Shown: positions 24,396 to 33,985, counted from the first letter of the stretch. The stretch: DNA of 64,000 nt from Marinibacterium profundimaris (GCF_002210095.1 NZ_AQQR01000010.1:1-64000); one strand, 5' to 3'. Translations and numbers: made by a program. The notes: generated by a model from the letters alone, not told the origin.

Positions 24396-25379
24396 TCAGG
24401 CGGCGCGCGACGCGGGCGCGCCGGTCACGTGGTGGCAGGCGGCGGTCTGCCGGGGCGCGACCGTTTGCAGCTGCGGCAGCTCTGCGCGGCAGATCCCGGT
24501 GGCAAAGGCACAGCGGGGATGAAAGGCGCAGCCCGAGGGGCGCTTGCCCGGGTTCGGCGGCTCGCCCTGCAGGATCACGCGGCTGTCCAGCGCCCGGCCC
24601 GGCTCCGGCACCGACGACACCAGCGCCTGCGTGTAGGGATGCCGGGGATGGGCAAAGAGCTCTTCGGCCGGGCCTTCCTCGACGATGCGGCCCAGGTACA
24701 TCACCGCGACCCGGTCACACAGATTGCGCACGACCTTCAGGTCGTGGCTGATGAAGACCATGCTCAGCTGGCCGCCCTGCTGCAGGTCGCGCAAAAGGTT
24801 CACCACCTGCGCCTGGATCGACACGTCAAGGGCCGAGACGGGTTCGTCGCAAACCAGCAGGTCGGGGCCGGTGGCCAACGCGCGGGCGATCACCACCCGC
24901 TGCCGCTGACCGCCCGAGAGTTCATGCGGATAGCGCCCGGCCTGATCGGGGCGCAGCCCCACGGCCTGCATCAGCTCCTCGACCCGGGCGGCGCGGCTGG
25001 CGGGGGTGCCGATGGCGTGGATGTCCAACGGCTCGCGGATCTGGACCGAGATCGGCAGACGCCGGTCCAGCGCGGACAGCGGATCCTGATAGACCATCTG
25101 GATCCGCGCGCGCAGCGCCCGCCAGTCGGCCGTGCCGCGCGGGGGCATGGGCGTTCCGGCCAGCCGAACCTCACCGCCCTGTGCCGGATCGACACCCAGA
25201 AGCATCCGGCCCAGAGTGGATTTGCCGGAGCCGCTTTCGCCGACGATGCCCAGCGTCTCGCCCGGGTGAACCTTAAGGCTGACGCCATCGACGGCGCGGA
25301 TCGGCACGGGGCGGGCCAGAAGGCCCTGACGGCTTTCGTAGATGCGGACAAGGTCGCGGGCGTCGAGAACGGCGGTCAT
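24396..25379 (-). CDS. ABC transporter ATP-binding protein (OppF/DppF-like)
   Basis: Second ATPase of the importer, 327 residues. GESGSGKST is Walker A, LSGGQRQRVVIARALA the signature, LLVCDEPVSALDVS Walker B. The C-terminal oligopeptide-ABC domain shows CAFHPRCAFATGICRAELP, a cysteine pattern that in some relatives binds an iron-sulfur cluster. Its ATG at 25379 overlaps the stop of the OppD gene by 4 bp. Confidence 0.93.
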   Translation of the reverse strand: MTAVLDARDLVRIYESRQGLLARPVPIRAVDGVSLKVHPGETLGIVGESGSGKSTLGRMLLGVDPAQGGEVRLAGTPMPPRGTADWRALRARIQMVYQDPLSALDRRLPISVQIREPLDIHAIGTPASRAARVEELMQAVGLRPDQAGRYPHELSGGQRQRVVIARALATGPDLLVCDEPVSALDVSIQAQVVNLLRDLQQGGQLSMVFISHDLKVVRNLCDRVAVMYLGRIVEEGPAEELFAHPRHPYTQALVSSVPEPGRALDSRVILQGEPPNPGKRPSGCAFHPRCAFATGICRAELPQLQTVAPRQTAACHHVTGAPASRAA

Positions 25380-26380
25380 GAATGCACTCCTTCGCGCCGG
25401 GCCGGGGCGGTGTCCTGCGTGGCCGGTGCGGCGGGCAGGGGATAGGCGCAGGCGAGGGCGCGTCCGTCCTGCTGCCTGTGCAGATCCGGCCGCTCGCTGT
25501 GGCAGAAGTCGCGTGCATGGGCGCAGCGCGGGGCAAAGGCGCAGCCCCTGGGCAGGTTGCGCGGATCGGGGACCGTGCCCCGGATCGGCACCAGCGGCAC
25601 GCGCGGCCCATCCAGCCGGGGCAGCGCGTCGAACAGACCCCGCGTATAGGGATGGCGCGGGCGGTCGAACAGCAGCCCGACCTCGCCCTGTTCGACGATA
25701 CGCCCGGCATACATCACGCAGACCCGTTCACAGACCTGCGCCACCGCGCCCAGGTCGTGGCTGATGAAGACGGTGGCCATGTTCATCTCGGCCCGCAGCC
25801 GCGCCAGCAGGTCGAGGATCTGCGCCTGGATCGTGGCGTCCAGCGCCGTGGTGGGCTCGTCCGCGATCAGCAGATCGGGTTCGCCCGCCAGCGCCATGGC
25901 GATCATCAGCCGCTGGCACTGACCGCCTGAGAATTCGTGGGGATAAAGCGCAAAGCGCCCCTTCGGATCGGGAATGCCCACCAGGTCCATCAGCCGCAGC
26001 GCCTCGGCCTTGGCCGGCGCGCCGGTCAGGCCGCGGTGCAGCTTCAGCGCCTCGCAAAGCTGGCGGCCGACCTTCAGAACCGGGTTCAGCGCGCTGGACG
26101 GATCCTGGAAGATCATCGCGATCCGCCCGCCGCGCACCTGTTCCAGCTGCGCGCGCGGCGCGCCGGACAGATCCGTCTCGCCCAGCCGGACCCGGCCCGA
26201 GACGGTGGCCTTCGAGGGCAGAAGCCCCAGCGCGGCCAGCCATGTCACCGACTTGCCGCAGCCGCTTTCGCCGACAAGGCCCAGGGCCTCGCCCGGGCGC
26301 ACGTCCAGGTCGATGCCATGCAGCACCGGCACGCCGTCGAAGGCGACCCTGAGATCCCGGATCTCGACAAGGTTGGTCAT
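25376..26380 (-). CDS. ABC transporter ATP-binding protein (OppD/DppD-like)
   Basis: First ATPase of the importer, 334 residues from the start at 26380, chosen because [14 protein letters not shown] matches family N-termini; a frame reaching 27484 is a shadow of the binding-protein gene. GESGCGKSV is Walker [17 protein letters not shown] the signature, [15 protein letters not shown] Walker B. The C-terminal domain has [19 protein letters not shown]. It follows a hairpin terminator/attenuator placed after the binding-protein gene. Confidence 0.92.
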   Translation of the reverse strand: MTNLVEIRDLRVAFDGVPVLHGIDLDVRPGEALGLVGESGCGKSVTWLAALGLLPSKATVSGRVRLGETDLSGAPRAQLEQVRGGRIAMIFQDPSSALNPVLKVGRQLCEALKLHRGLTGAPAKAEALRLMDLVGIPDPKGRFALYPHEFSGGQCQRLMIAMALAGEPDLLIADEPTTALDATIQAQILDLLARLRAEMNMATVFISHDLGAVAQVCERVCVMYAGRIVEQGEVGLLFDRPRHPYTRGLFDALPRLDGPRVPLVPIRGTVPDPRNLPRGCAFAPRCAHARDFCHSERPDLHRQQDGRALACAYPLPAAPATQDTAPARREGVHS

Positions 26381-26439
26381 GCGCTCTCCTTTGCGGTGGA
26401 CGGGGTGCGGTCGGGTTGGGGAATGTGGAACCGGAAAAA

Positions 26440-26466
26440 CCCCGGCGGGCGCGGTGCCCGCCGGGG
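26440..26466 (-). terminator. Attenuator hairpin with T-tract after binding-protein gene
   Basis: Perfect 11-bp GC stem (26440-26450 with 26456-26466), 5-nt loop, and five T's on the minus strand immediately after. It is a good intrinsic-terminator shape between the binding-protein gene and oppD, so only part of the transcripts should reach the ATPase and permease genes. Confidence 0.7.
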
Positions 26467-26484
26467 GTGTCGGGGCGTGCCCGG

Positions 26485-28125
26485 TCAGCCGTCGAGGCGC
26501 CAGTTCTCGGCGCGGAAGTCCATGGCGAAGGCCGGCGCCGCCTTCCAGTTCAGGTCCGACCGCATGCCGGTGAAGACCGCGTTCTGGTGCAGCAGCTGAT
26601 AAGCCGGATCCTCGCGTTCGCAGATCTCCAGCATCCGGGCGAAGGCCTTCTTGCGCTTGGCGTGATCGGTCGAGGTCTCCATCACCAGTGCCAGCTCGTT
26701 GACCTCGGCATTGGTCCATTCGTGGTTCTGCTGCGGCGAGGAGTTCGGGCCGAACTGCGTCACCATCGGCGTGATCGGGTCGTTGATCGTGTTCGAGGCC
26801 GACCAGTCGCGGATCCCGCCCGGCGTGCTGAAGTCCATGATCTGGCCCCAGTTCTCCTTCATCTCGATCTCGACGTTCAGGCCGACCTGCTTCCACATCT
26901 CGACCAGGATCTGCCCGGTGGGCACCTGGTTGGTGTAGTAGTTGTTCAGCAGGCGATAGGGGATCGCATCGCCCTTGTAGCCGGCCTGTTTCAGCAGGTC
27001 CTGCGCCAGCTGCGGGTTGTATTCCGGAACGGTCCAGTTCTCGATGAACATGTCCGACCCGCGCCAGCTTTCGAACTGCAGGCCGGCGGGGACAACCGTC
27101 ATCCCGCCCCAAAGCGCCTGCACGATGGCGTCGCGGTCGATCGCATGGGTCATGGCACGGCGCACAAGCGGGTCGGCCAGGATCTCGTTGCGGGTGTTGA
27201 AGGTCGAGATGCGGTGGTTCCAGATGGTGGAATTCTGAACCTCGAACCCGTCGGTGTTCATCACCGTGCCGATCTGATCCGGCGGCAGGTCGCAGGCGAA
27301 ATCGTATTCGCCCGACAGCAACCCGTTCACGCGGCTGGCCACCTCGGGGACCTCGACGAAGGTGATGCGCTCCAGCGGCGGGCGGCCGCCCCAGTAATCG
27401 TCGAAGGCATGCAGCGTCAGCGACACGTCGGGGCGGTACTCCTCGACGTAATAGGGGCCGGTGGTGACGGGCTTGGAGGCCCATTCGTCATAGCTGGCGG
27501 CCTCGTCCCAGGCGCGGCGGTTCAGGATCTGGCTGCCGCCGGAATAGAGCCGGCCTTCCATCGTGACATCCGGCGTCGCGTTGTGGAAGCGCACGGTATA
27601 CTTGTCGACGACCTCGACGCCGGCCAGCGACGGCCATTTGCGGCGGCCGATGCCGGGCAGCGCGGCGGGAATGTCCTTGGCGGTCTCGGGCTTGTAATCC
27701 ACGGCAAAGATCGTCTCGCCGCCGGCCGGCTCGGTATCGCCGAACAGCCGCTCGCGCGAGAACGAGAAGGCCACGTCCTCGGCCGTCAGCTCGTCGCCGT
27801 TGTGGAACTTCACGCCTTCGCGCAGCTTCAGCTCAAGCGTCTTGTCGTCGATGCGTCGCCATTCGGTGGCCAGGCCGGGCACCGGGCCCTGGTCGCCCAT
27901 CCAGTCGCGCAGGATCAGGCCTTCCCACAGGTTGGGATAGAAGACGCGCTCGCCCACGTTGGATTGTTCGTTCCAGACGTCGAGCGTGTTGTTGTTGGTG
28001 ATCTTCTGCACCGCGATGGTGATCGAGGGCCGGGCGCCCTGGGCGCGGAGGTAGCCGGGCAGCATCAGCCCCGTGGCGGTGGCGCCCATCAGGCCGAGCG
28101 CGTGGCGTCTGTTCAGTCGGATCAT
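26485..28125 (-). CDS. ABC transporter substrate-binding protein, family 5 (peptide/oligosaccharide type)
   Basis: Large periplasmic receptor, 546 residues. The N-terminus has a twin-arginine-like signal (NRRHALGLMG, then a hydrophobic stretch and LRAQG), so export may be through Tat. LKLREGVKFHNGDELTAEDVAFSF is the SBP family-5 signature. First gene of the five-gene importer operon. Family-5 receptors take peptides, but also nickel, opines and oligosaccharides. A LacI-like operator in the promoter and a divergent TIM-barrel sugar isomerase make a saccharide ligand plausible; this is inference. Confidence 0.92.
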   Translation of the reverse strand: MIRLNRRHALGLMGATATGLMLPGYLRAQGARPSITIAVQKITNNNTLDVWNEQSNVGERVFYPNLWEGLILRDWMGDQGPVPGLATEWRRIDDKTLELKLREGVKFHNGDELTAEDVAFSFSRERLFGDTEPAGGETIFAVDYKPETAKDIPAALPGIGRRKWPSLAGVEVVDKYTVRFHNATPDVTMEGRLYSGGSQILNRRAWDEAASYDEWASKPVTTGPYYVEEYRPDVSLTLHAFDDYWGGRPPLERITFVEVPEVASRVNGLLSGEYDFACDLPPDQIGTVMNTDGFEVQNSTIWNHRISTFNTRNEILADPLVRRAMTHAIDRDAIVQALWGGMTVVPAGLQFESWRGSDMFIENWTVPEYNPQLAQDLLKQAGYKGDAIPYRLLNNYYTNQVPTGQILVEMWKQVGLNVEIEMKENWGQIMDFSTPGGIRDWSASNTINDPITPMVTQFGPNSSPQQNHEWTNAEVNELALVMETSTDHAKRKKAFARMLEICEREDPAYQLLHQNAVFTGMRSDLNWKAAPAFAMDFRAENWRLDG

Positions 28126-28255
28126 CTCAATGTCTCCCGGTCACCCGCCGGTGGACCGTGATCGTCCGGGCGGATCGGTTGCAGGGCAGCGCCCGAGGAA
28201 GGACCCCCGGCGCGGCCCTTCAACGCCCCTGGCATGAAGATGGGGCGACGGTTTC

Positions 28256-28268
28256 TTGAACGTTTCAA
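28256..28268. promoter_or_regulatory. LacI-like operator between binding-protein and isomerase genes
   Basis: Inverted repeat TTGAA-CGT-TTCAA in the 288-bp divergent region, 131 bp from the binding-protein start and about 146 bp from the isomerase start. The shape resembles operators of LacI-family regulators. A related TTGAAACTGCAA lies at about 28306. No LacI gene is in the window. Confidence 0.35.
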
Positions 28269-28413
28269 CAAGACTGCGGCCGGGTTTTGTGACAGTTTGT
28301 AAAATCTTGAAACTGCAATCATTCTGTCATGATGCGCCCGTAACCGGGGCCGGTCGGCCCCCGCCGCGGCATGTCCGGGCGGTGGGCTTCTCTTCCCTGT
28401 GACGGAGCCTTCG

Positions 28414-29232
28414 ATGACCTCTCTTCCCGTTCTCGGCGCGGCGATGCCGCTCGACACTGTCGAAACCCTGCGCGACTGGCTGATCGCCGATCAGCGCGAC
28501 CTGGAGATCCAGGATTTCATCCACGCCGACGTTCTGAACGGCGACTGGCAGCCGCGGGTCGACCGCGCGCGCAAGCTGCTGGACGGCTATACCGGCCGGC
28601 TTGGCATTCACGGGCCGTTCTGGGGCCTGAACATCGCCAATCCCGATCCGGACCTGCGCGCGCTGGTGACAAGGCGGATGGACCAGGGCCTGGCGGTCTG
28701 CGAGGCGCTCGGTGCCACCCAGATGGTCATCCACAGCCCCTACACGACCTGGATGTACAACAATCTCGACAACATCGACGGCCAGCGCCAGAATGTCATC
28801 GACCTGACGCACGAGACGCTGGATCCGGTCATCGCCCGGGCCGAGGCGGCCGGTGTGACCATGGTCATCGAGAATATCGAGGACAAGGATCCCGACGCCC
28901 GGCGCGAACTGGCGCTCAGCTTCGACAGCGCGGCCGTGCAGGTGTCGATCGACACCGGGCATGCGCATTACGCCCATGGCTCCACCGGGGCGCCGCCGGT
29001 CGATTACTTCGTGAAATCGGCGGGCGAGACGCTGCATCACATCCACCTGCAGGATGCCGACGGCTATGCCGACCGGCACTGGGCCATCGGCAAGGGCACG
29101 GTGAACTGGCCGGCGGTCTTCGCGGCGCTGGCGCCCCTCGGCGACCGTCCGCGCCTGATCATGGAACTGCGCGACAAGTCCGGCATCCTGCCCTCGGCGG
29201 CCTGGCTCGAAAGCCTCGGCCTGGCGCGCTGA
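28414..29232 (+). CDS. TIM-barrel sugar phosphate isomerase/epimerase family protein
   Basis: AP-endonuclease-2-like TIM-barrel protein, 272 residues. The metal-binding residues expected of this family are visible in MVIENIED (glutamate), VSIDTGHAHYAHG (aspartate and histidines), HHIHLQDADG (histidine) and the terminal IMELRD. Start ATG 28414 has a GGAG site 6 bases away; a GTG at 28399 would add five residues and is less likely. Reactions in the family include ketose epimerisation and inosose or xylose isomerisation. Divergent from a family-5 importer, which suggests it handles the imported compound. Confidence 0.82.
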   Translation: MTSLPVLGAAMPLDTVETLRDWLIADQRDLEIQDFIHADVLNGDWQPRVDRARKLLDGYTGRLGIHGPFWGLNIANPDPDLRALVTRRMDQGLAVCEALGATQMVIHSPYTTWMYNNLDNIDGQRQNVIDLTHETLDPVIARAEAAGVTMVIENIEDKDPDARRELALSFDSAAVQVSIDTGHAHYAHGSTGAPPVDYFVKSAGETLHHIHLQDADGYADRHWAIGKGTVNWPAVFAALAPLGDRPRLIMELRDKSGILPSAAWLESLGLAR

Positions 29233-29239
29233 CGCCGAA

Positions 29240-29260
29240 GGGGGCGGCCCGTCCGCCCCC
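29240..29260. terminator. Convergent-gene hairpin
   Basis: An 8-bp GC stem (29240-29247 with 29253-29260) and a 5-nt loop in the gap between the isomerase and the convergent exporter gene. It is symmetrical and could end both transcripts, though neither side has a T-run. Confidence 0.4.
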
Positions 29261-29295
29261 GACCGCCGCCCGGTCAGCGTGTGCGATGCCCGGGA

Positions 29296-31017
29296 TCAGG
29301 CCCCTGCCTCTGACGGCTCGTCGCGAGAGATCCCGGCCTGGGCGGGCAGCGCGCCTTCGATCAGGTGCCGCCCCCGGTCGACGATCCGCCCGGCGTCCAG
29401 CATCAGCACCTCGTCGGCATCCTCCAGCGTCGAGAGCCGGTGTGCGATCACCAGCGTCGTGCGCCCCACCGACAGCCTCGCCAGCGCGGCCTGGATCTCG
29501 CGCTCGGTCTCGCGGTCCAGCGCCGAGGTCGCCTCGTCCAGCAGCAGGATCGGCGGATCCTTCAGGAACACCCGCGCGATCGCGACCCGCTGCTTCTGTC
29601 CGCCCGACAGCAGCACGCCGCGCTCGCCCACCACCGTGTCCAGCCCTTCGGGCAGGCTTTCGACCAGCGAGGTCAGCTGCGCCAGTTCCACCGCCTTCAG
29701 GATCTCGTCCTCGGTCGCGTCCAGCTTGCCATAGGCCACGTTCTCGCGCAGCGTGCCGCCGAACAGGAACACGTCCTGCGACACCAGCCCGATCTGACGG
29801 CGCAGGGAACCAAGCGTCATCTTCGACAGCGGCATGCCGTCGATCCGCACCTCGCCCGAGGTCGGTTCGTAGAAGCGTGGCACCAGGGCCATCACCGTCG
29901 ACTTGCCCGCGCCCGACTGGCCGATCAGCGCGACGGTCTTGCCCGCGGGCACCGTCAGCGAGATGTCGTGCAGCACCGGGCGGTGCTCGTCATAGGCAAA
30001 ACTCACGTGATCCAGCACGATCTCGCCCTTCAGCGCCGGCGCCTCGATGGCGTCCGGCGCATCGGCGATATCCGCCTCGATCGACATCAGGCCCAGGTAG
30101 CGGCGGAAGCCGGCGATGCCGCGCGGATAGGTCTCGACCACCGCCGCGATCTTCTCCAGCGGGCGGAAGAACACGCCGACCAGCAGCAGGAAGCCCACGA
30201 AACCGCCCGTCGTCAGCGTCCCCTGCATCACGAAGATCGCCCCGGCCACCATCACCGCCACCTGCACGAAACGCATGCCCATGTAGTGGATCGCGCTTGA
30301 GCTGGCCATGATCCGGTAGGCCTGCAGCTTGGTGTGGCGGTAGCCATGGTTGTCGGCGGCAAAGAGCTTTTCCTCGTGCCCCTCGTTGGCGAAGGCCTGG
30401 ACCACGCGGATGCCGCCGATCGCCTCTTCGAGCCGCACGTTGAAATTGCCGACGCGACCATAGATGTCCTGCCAGGCCCGCGTCATCCGTCCGCCGTAGA
30501 AGGCCACCAGCCAGACCATCAGCGGCAGCACGATGGCGGTGATGATCGCCAGCGGCAGATGCATCCAGGCCATCAGGGCAAAGGCCCCCACGAAGGTCAT
30601 GATCGCGATGAAGAGATCCTCGGGGCCGTGGTGGGCGACCTCGCCGATCTCTTCCAGGTCGCGGGTCACCTGCGCCACCAGCTTGCCGGTCGCCGCGCGG
30701 TCGTACCAGCGCCAGCTCAGCCGGGTCAGGTGGGCAAAGGCCCGGCGGCGCATCTCGGTCTCGATGTTGATGCCCAGCATGTGGCCCCAGTAGATCACCA
30801 CCGCCATCAGCCCGGTGTTGCAGACATAGATCGCGACCAGCCCGACGGCGGCCAGAACGGTCAGCCGCAGATCGCCCAGCGGCAGCAGGTGGTCGACGAA
30901 GGCGGTGATCGCCAGCGGAAAGGCAAGCTCCAGCAGGCCCGAGACGACGGCACAGCCGAAGTCCAGCCAGAAGAGCCCCATGTGCGGGCGGTAGTAGGAA
31001 AAGAACTGGCGGAGCAT
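29296..31017 (-). CDS. ABC transporter (MsbA-like exporter), fused permease and ATPase
   Basis: Half-size exporter, 573 residues; it would function as a homodimer. Residues 1-300 hold six transmembrane helices (from LFWLDFGCAVVSGLLELAF), and about 330-560 an ATPase domain with Walker A GQSGAGKST, signature LLSGGQKQRVAIARVFL, Walker B ILLLDEATSALD and H-loop VIAHRLST. This type exports lipids, peptides or drugs. It appears monocistronic, with its own promoter-like sequence at 31096-31125. No neighbour suggests the substrate. Confidence 0.93.
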   Translation of the reverse strand: MLRQFFSYYRPHMGLFWLDFGCAVVSGLLELAFPLAITAFVDHLLPLGDLRLTVLAAVGLVAIYVCNTGLMAVVIYWGHMLGINIETEMRRRAFAHLTRLSWRWYDRAATGKLVAQVTRDLEEIGEVAHHGPEDLFIAIMTFVGAFALMAWMHLPLAIITAIVLPLMVWLVAFYGGRMTRAWQDIYGRVGNFNVRLEEAIGGIRVVQAFANEGHEEKLFAADNHGYRHTKLQAYRIMASSSAIHYMGMRFVQVAVMVAGAIFVMQGTLTTGGFVGFLLLVGVFFRPLEKIAAVVETYPRGIAGFRRYLGLMSIEADIADAPDAIEAPALKGEIVLDHVSFAYDEHRPVLHDISLTVPAGKTVALIGQSGAGKSTVMALVPRFYEPTSGEVRIDGMPLSKMTLGSLRRQIGLVSQDVFLFGGTLRENVAYGKLDATEDEILKAVELAQLTSLVESLPEGLDTVVGERGVLLSGGQKQRVAIARVFLKDPPILLLDEATSALDRETEREIQAALARLSVGRTTLVIAHRLSTLEDADEVLMLDAGRIVDRGRHLIEGALPAQAGISRDEPSEAGA

Positions 31018-31095
31018 CGCAGGGGTCGCTTGTCAGAGGGGCAGGCCGGCGGAGGACCCGCCGCGGCCGGGCGGAGGGCCCGCCGGGTCAGGCCT

Positions 31096-31125
31096 TCCGT
31101 AGCTTTTCCAGAGTGATTTTGTCAA
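31096..31125 (-). promoter_or_regulatory. Possible sigma70-type promoter for the exporter gene
   Basis: On the minus strand a perfect TTGACA (31120-31125) is followed after 18 bp by TACGGA (31096-31101), about 80 bp before the exporter start. The -10 element is weak. Confidence 0.35.
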
Positions 31126-31159
31126 TTAAGGCGCCGGCGGAACGGCGCGGGCCGAAGGC

Positions 31160-32608
31160 TCAGGTGTCCTCAAGCAGCAGGTCGAGGTAGACGCCGTTGC
31201 TCCAGCCGAACCCATCCTGCAGGTCGTATTCGCCGCCGCCACTGCGCGCGGTCGGGTCGAGCACGTTGTACTTCTCCACGAACTTGCCGGACTGGCGGAA
31301 GACCGTCTCGCAGGTCTCCAGCCAGCGCCGCCTCAGCGTGTCGGCCAGCCGGTCGTGACCATAGCGGCGCAGGCCCTGGATCGCGATCCATTGCAGCGGC
31401 GCCCAGCCGTTGGGGCTGTCCCATTGCTGGCCGCTGGCGATGTCGGTGGTCAGCAGGCCCCCCGGCGCCAGAAGGTGGTCTTCGACATGGGCGGCGGCGC
31501 GCGCGGCCTGATCCGGCGTCGCCGCGCCGGCCCAGAGCGGGAACAGCCCGGCGGCCGAGGTGACGGGGATCGGCGTGCCATCCTCGATCGAGAGGTCGAA
31601 GAAATAGCCCCGGTCGTCGTCGAAGAACCGTGCCGCGATCGCCGCGCGCCGGGTCTCGGCAGCAGCGTGGTAGGCGCGGGACCGGTCCGGCCCGGGAGAC
31701 GCGGTGGCCTCGGCCAGGATCTCTTCCATGCGCAGCAGCAGGCAGTTCAGATCGACGGGCCAGATCCGCGTGGTGCGGATCGTGCCCAGGTCCATCGGAT
31801 CCGCCAGCCAGCGCGACGAGAAATCCCAGCCGCTTTCGCAGGCCGCGCGCAGATCGCGGAAGAACCCCGGATGGGCGCTGGCGTGATCGGCCCAGGCGAT
31901 GTCTGTCCCGTACATCTCGATCCGCGGCCCCGTGCCCTCGTCCCAGTACCGGCCAAGGCCCCGGTGGTTGCGCGGGGTTTCCATGAAAAAGCGGTACTCT
32001 GCCTCCATCGCTGGCAGATAGGCGGCCAGGGCGCCGGGCAGATCCCCGGTGGCACGGCCGTAATCGGCGACCATGGCGGCGAAGAAGGGCGGTTGCGAGC
32101 GGGTCAGGAAGTACGACCGGAACCCGTTGGGAATGAAGCCGAAACTGGCGATGGCATGGGCGAAATTGTCCAGCATGTCGCGCACCAGATCGGTGCGGCC
32201 CACGCGCAGCAGGCCCAGCTGGGTGAAATAGCTGTCCCAGTAATAGGCCTCCTGAAACCGGCCGCCGGCGATCACATAGGGCTTCGGCAGCGGAATCCGC
32301 GTGGACCGTTCGGCGGGATCGTCCGGCGCCCGTGTCAGATGCGCCCAGACGGCGTCCAGGTGGGTGGCGGCATCATGGGCGGGATCGGTGCTGTATCCCT
32401 CGCCCGGGGCCTGCACGGGCCGGAACCATGCGGCGTGGAAGGCGCGCAGATCCACCTCGCCTTCGGATTGCGCGGCGGCATAGGCGGCGCGGATCTCCTC
32501 GGCCGGGGCGCGCAGAATGGAATCGGAAATCGCCTTTTCGTCGGGCCAGAGGCCGGAGCCGTGAAGATCGGTGAAGAGGTCGCGCAGGCTTTGGTCGAGA
32601 TGTTCCAT
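31160..32608 (-). CDS. treF: Trehalase (glycoside hydrolase family 37), cytoplasmic form
   Basis: Splits alpha,alpha-trehalose into two glucoses. 482 residues from the ATG at 32608, without a signal peptide, so cytoplasmic like E. coli TreF. Both GH37 signatures are present: AGGRFQEAYYWDSYF at 114-128 and GQQWDSPNGWAPLQ further on. The catalytic acid is D262 in SGWDFSSRW, and the base E460 in GGGEYDLQDGFGW. In-frame starts up to 32734 exist but lack family similarity. It stands alone, and no trehalose transporter is adjacent; the family-5 importer upstream is a remote possibility. Confidence 0.93.
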   Translation of the reverse strand: MEHLDQSLRDLFTDLHGSGLWPDEKAISDSILRAPAEEIRAAYAAAQSEGEVDLRAFHAAWFRPVQAPGEGYSTDPAHDAATHLDAVWAHLTRAPDDPAERSTRIPLPKPYVIAGGRFQEAYYWDSYFTQLGLLRVGRTDLVRDMLDNFAHAIASFGFIPNGFRSYFLTRSQPPFFAAMVADYGRATGDLPGALAAYLPAMEAEYRFFMETPRNHRGLGRYWDEGTGPRIEMYGTDIAWADHASAHPGFFRDLRAACESGWDFSSRWLADPMDLGTIRTTRIWPVDLNCLLLRMEEILAEATASPGPDRSRAYHAAAETRRAAIAARFFDDDRGYFFDLSIEDGTPIPVTSAAGLFPLWAGAATPDQAARAAAHVEDHLLAPGGLLTTDIASGQQWDSPNGWAPLQWIAIQGLRRYGHDRLADTLRRRWLETCETVFRQSGKFVEKYNVLDPTARSGGGEYDLQDGFGWSNGVYLDLLLEDT

Positions 32609-32982
32609 GGGTTCGGGGTCGTGCCGTTGGTCGAAATTTTCGGCGCCACTGTGGCCCATGACGGCAGGAGGTGACAGGGCCGCGGCAGGACCTTGCCACG
32701 TCAGAACGGGACGCCGGTGCTTGTGCTGAAGCACCGGGCAGGTCCCGCGGAGAGCGCCGTGCCAGCGCGCCTACAAACAACATAAGACTAATTACCAGAT
32801 ATCGGGCTGTCGTTCGAAGGTCCCTGCCTTTTGTCCCCGCCATGAGCAATGCATTTTCCGCAAGGCAGGTCGCGGTGACGCGCGGGTGAACTGGACATTT
32901 GCGCGGTCCGTCTCCATGGTCTGCGCGACCGGCCGGCCGCCAGGTTTCGCGCGTGGCCGGCCCAATAGACGGGAGGATTCAG
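32609..32982. other. Divergent intergenic region, trehalase and TAXI-TRAP genes
   Basis: 374 bp without a gene. A hairpin with a 9-bp stem (32714-32722 with 32729-32737) lies in the trehalase leader. An A/T-richer patch at about 32770-32805 (ACATAAGACTAATTACC) is the likeliest promoter zone. No known riboswitch was recognised. Confidence 0.5.
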
Positions 32983-33936
32983 ATGTATTTCCGCAAGACG
33001 CTCATCGCCGGGTCGCTGGTGCTCGGCGCCGCCGCCACCGGTCTCGCGGCCGAGACGCGGGTGACCTACAAGTCCGCCAAGACCGGCTCGTCCTACTACC
33101 AGATGGGCGTGGAACTGGCCGAGGCGATGAAAGCCGGCACCGATGGCGAGATCTCGGTCACGGTCGAGGAAAGCCAGGGGTCGGTGCAGAACGTAATGGA
33201 GGTCCGCGCCCGCGGCGCCGACTATGTCTTCACCACGCCGCCGGCGCTGGTGGGCCTGGCCCAGCAGGGCAAGGCGATGTTCGAGGGCAAATCCAGCCCG
33301 CAGTTCGAAGAGATCCGCGCGCTCTTCCCGATCCCATCGCTGACCATGCATTTCGTGATGTCCGCCGACAGCGAGGCGACCTCGCTCGAGGACCTCGCGG
33401 GCAAGACCATCCTGCTGGGCAAGGGCTCCTTCGGCGCCAACGAAGGCGCCAAGTACCTCGAACTGTTCGGCCTGTCCGATGACGTGACCATCGCCGATGC
33501 CGAACTGTCCAACGCGGTGAACGCGCTGAAGAACGGACGGATCGACGGCTTTGTCACCGCCGGGTCCTTCCCGGCACCGAACGTGATCGAAGCGGCGGCC
33601 TCGACCCCGGTGACCGTGTTGTCGCTGACCGACGACCAGATCGCCGAGACCAAGCGCACGCGGCTCGTGATCCCCGCCGGCACCTATGCCGGACAAGAGA
33701 CCGATATCGTGACCACCTCCCTGCCCGTCGCGGCCTTCACCACGACGCAGATGGACGACGACACGGCCTACGAGCTGACAAAGACCTACTGGGAACAGAA
33801 AGAGGAACTGGCGGATGTCTCGCGCTGGTGGAACGGCGTGACGCCCGAGCTGCTGGAGAACGTGACCACCGCCTTCCACCCCGGCGCGCTGCGCTATTAC
33901 GAAGAAGCCGGCATCGCGGTGCCCGCAACCAACTGA
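32983..33936 (+). CDS. TAXI-family TRAP transporter substrate-binding protein
   Basis: Periplasmic receptor of a TRAP-TAXI importer, 317 residues. Start ATG 32983 has a GGGAGG site; the signal peptide ends at about residue 23 (TGLAA). The mature protein starts VTYKSAKTGSSYYQMG, the usual GxxxG(S)xYY region of TAXI proteins, and KTILLGKGSFGANEGAKYL is the second conserved block. It is followed by a hairpin and the fused permease. Known TAXI ligands include glutamate and dicarboxylates; this one is undetermined. Confidence 0.9.
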   Translation: MYFRKTLIAGSLVLGAAATGLAAETRVTYKSAKTGSSYYQMGVELAEAMKAGTDGEISVTVEESQGSVQNVMEVRARGADYVFTTPPALVGLAQQGKAMFEGKSSPQFEEIRALFPIPSLTMHFVMSADSEATSLEDLAGKTILLGKGSFGANEGAKYLELFGLSDDVTIADAELSNAVNALKNGRIDGFVTAGSFPAPNVIEAAASTPVTVLSLTDDQIAETKRTRLVIPAGTYAGQETDIVTTSLPVAAFTTTQMDDDTAYELTKTYWEQKEELADVSRWWNGVTPELLENVTTAFHPGALRYYEEAGIAVPATN

Positions 33937-33949
33937 GGACCGACAGGGT

Positions 33950-33967
33950 GCGGCGCCCCGGTGCCGC
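33950..33967 (+). other. Intercistronic hairpin after TAXI binding-protein gene
   Basis: An 8-bp stem (33950-33957 with 33960-33967, one G-U pair) and a 2-nt loop between the binding-protein and permease genes; no T-tract. Same layout as for the other receptors in the window. Confidence 0.4.
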
Positions 33968-33985
33968 CCCGGACATTTCCCGATC

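Noticed and set aside
22847-24751. Long plus-strand frame (about 630 codons) opposite DppB/DppC-like genes
   Set aside because: Shadow frame with biased composition and no start site; real genes are on the minus strand.
28371-30311. Plus-strand frame running from the isomerase over the exporter gene
   Set aside because: It is out of phase with the isomerase and becomes an Arg/Ser/Pro-rich string opposite the exporter ATPase.
32714-32737. Hairpin in the trehalase leader as a riboswitch
   Set aside because: Only a single 9-bp stem; no conserved aptamer blocks of a known class were found around it.
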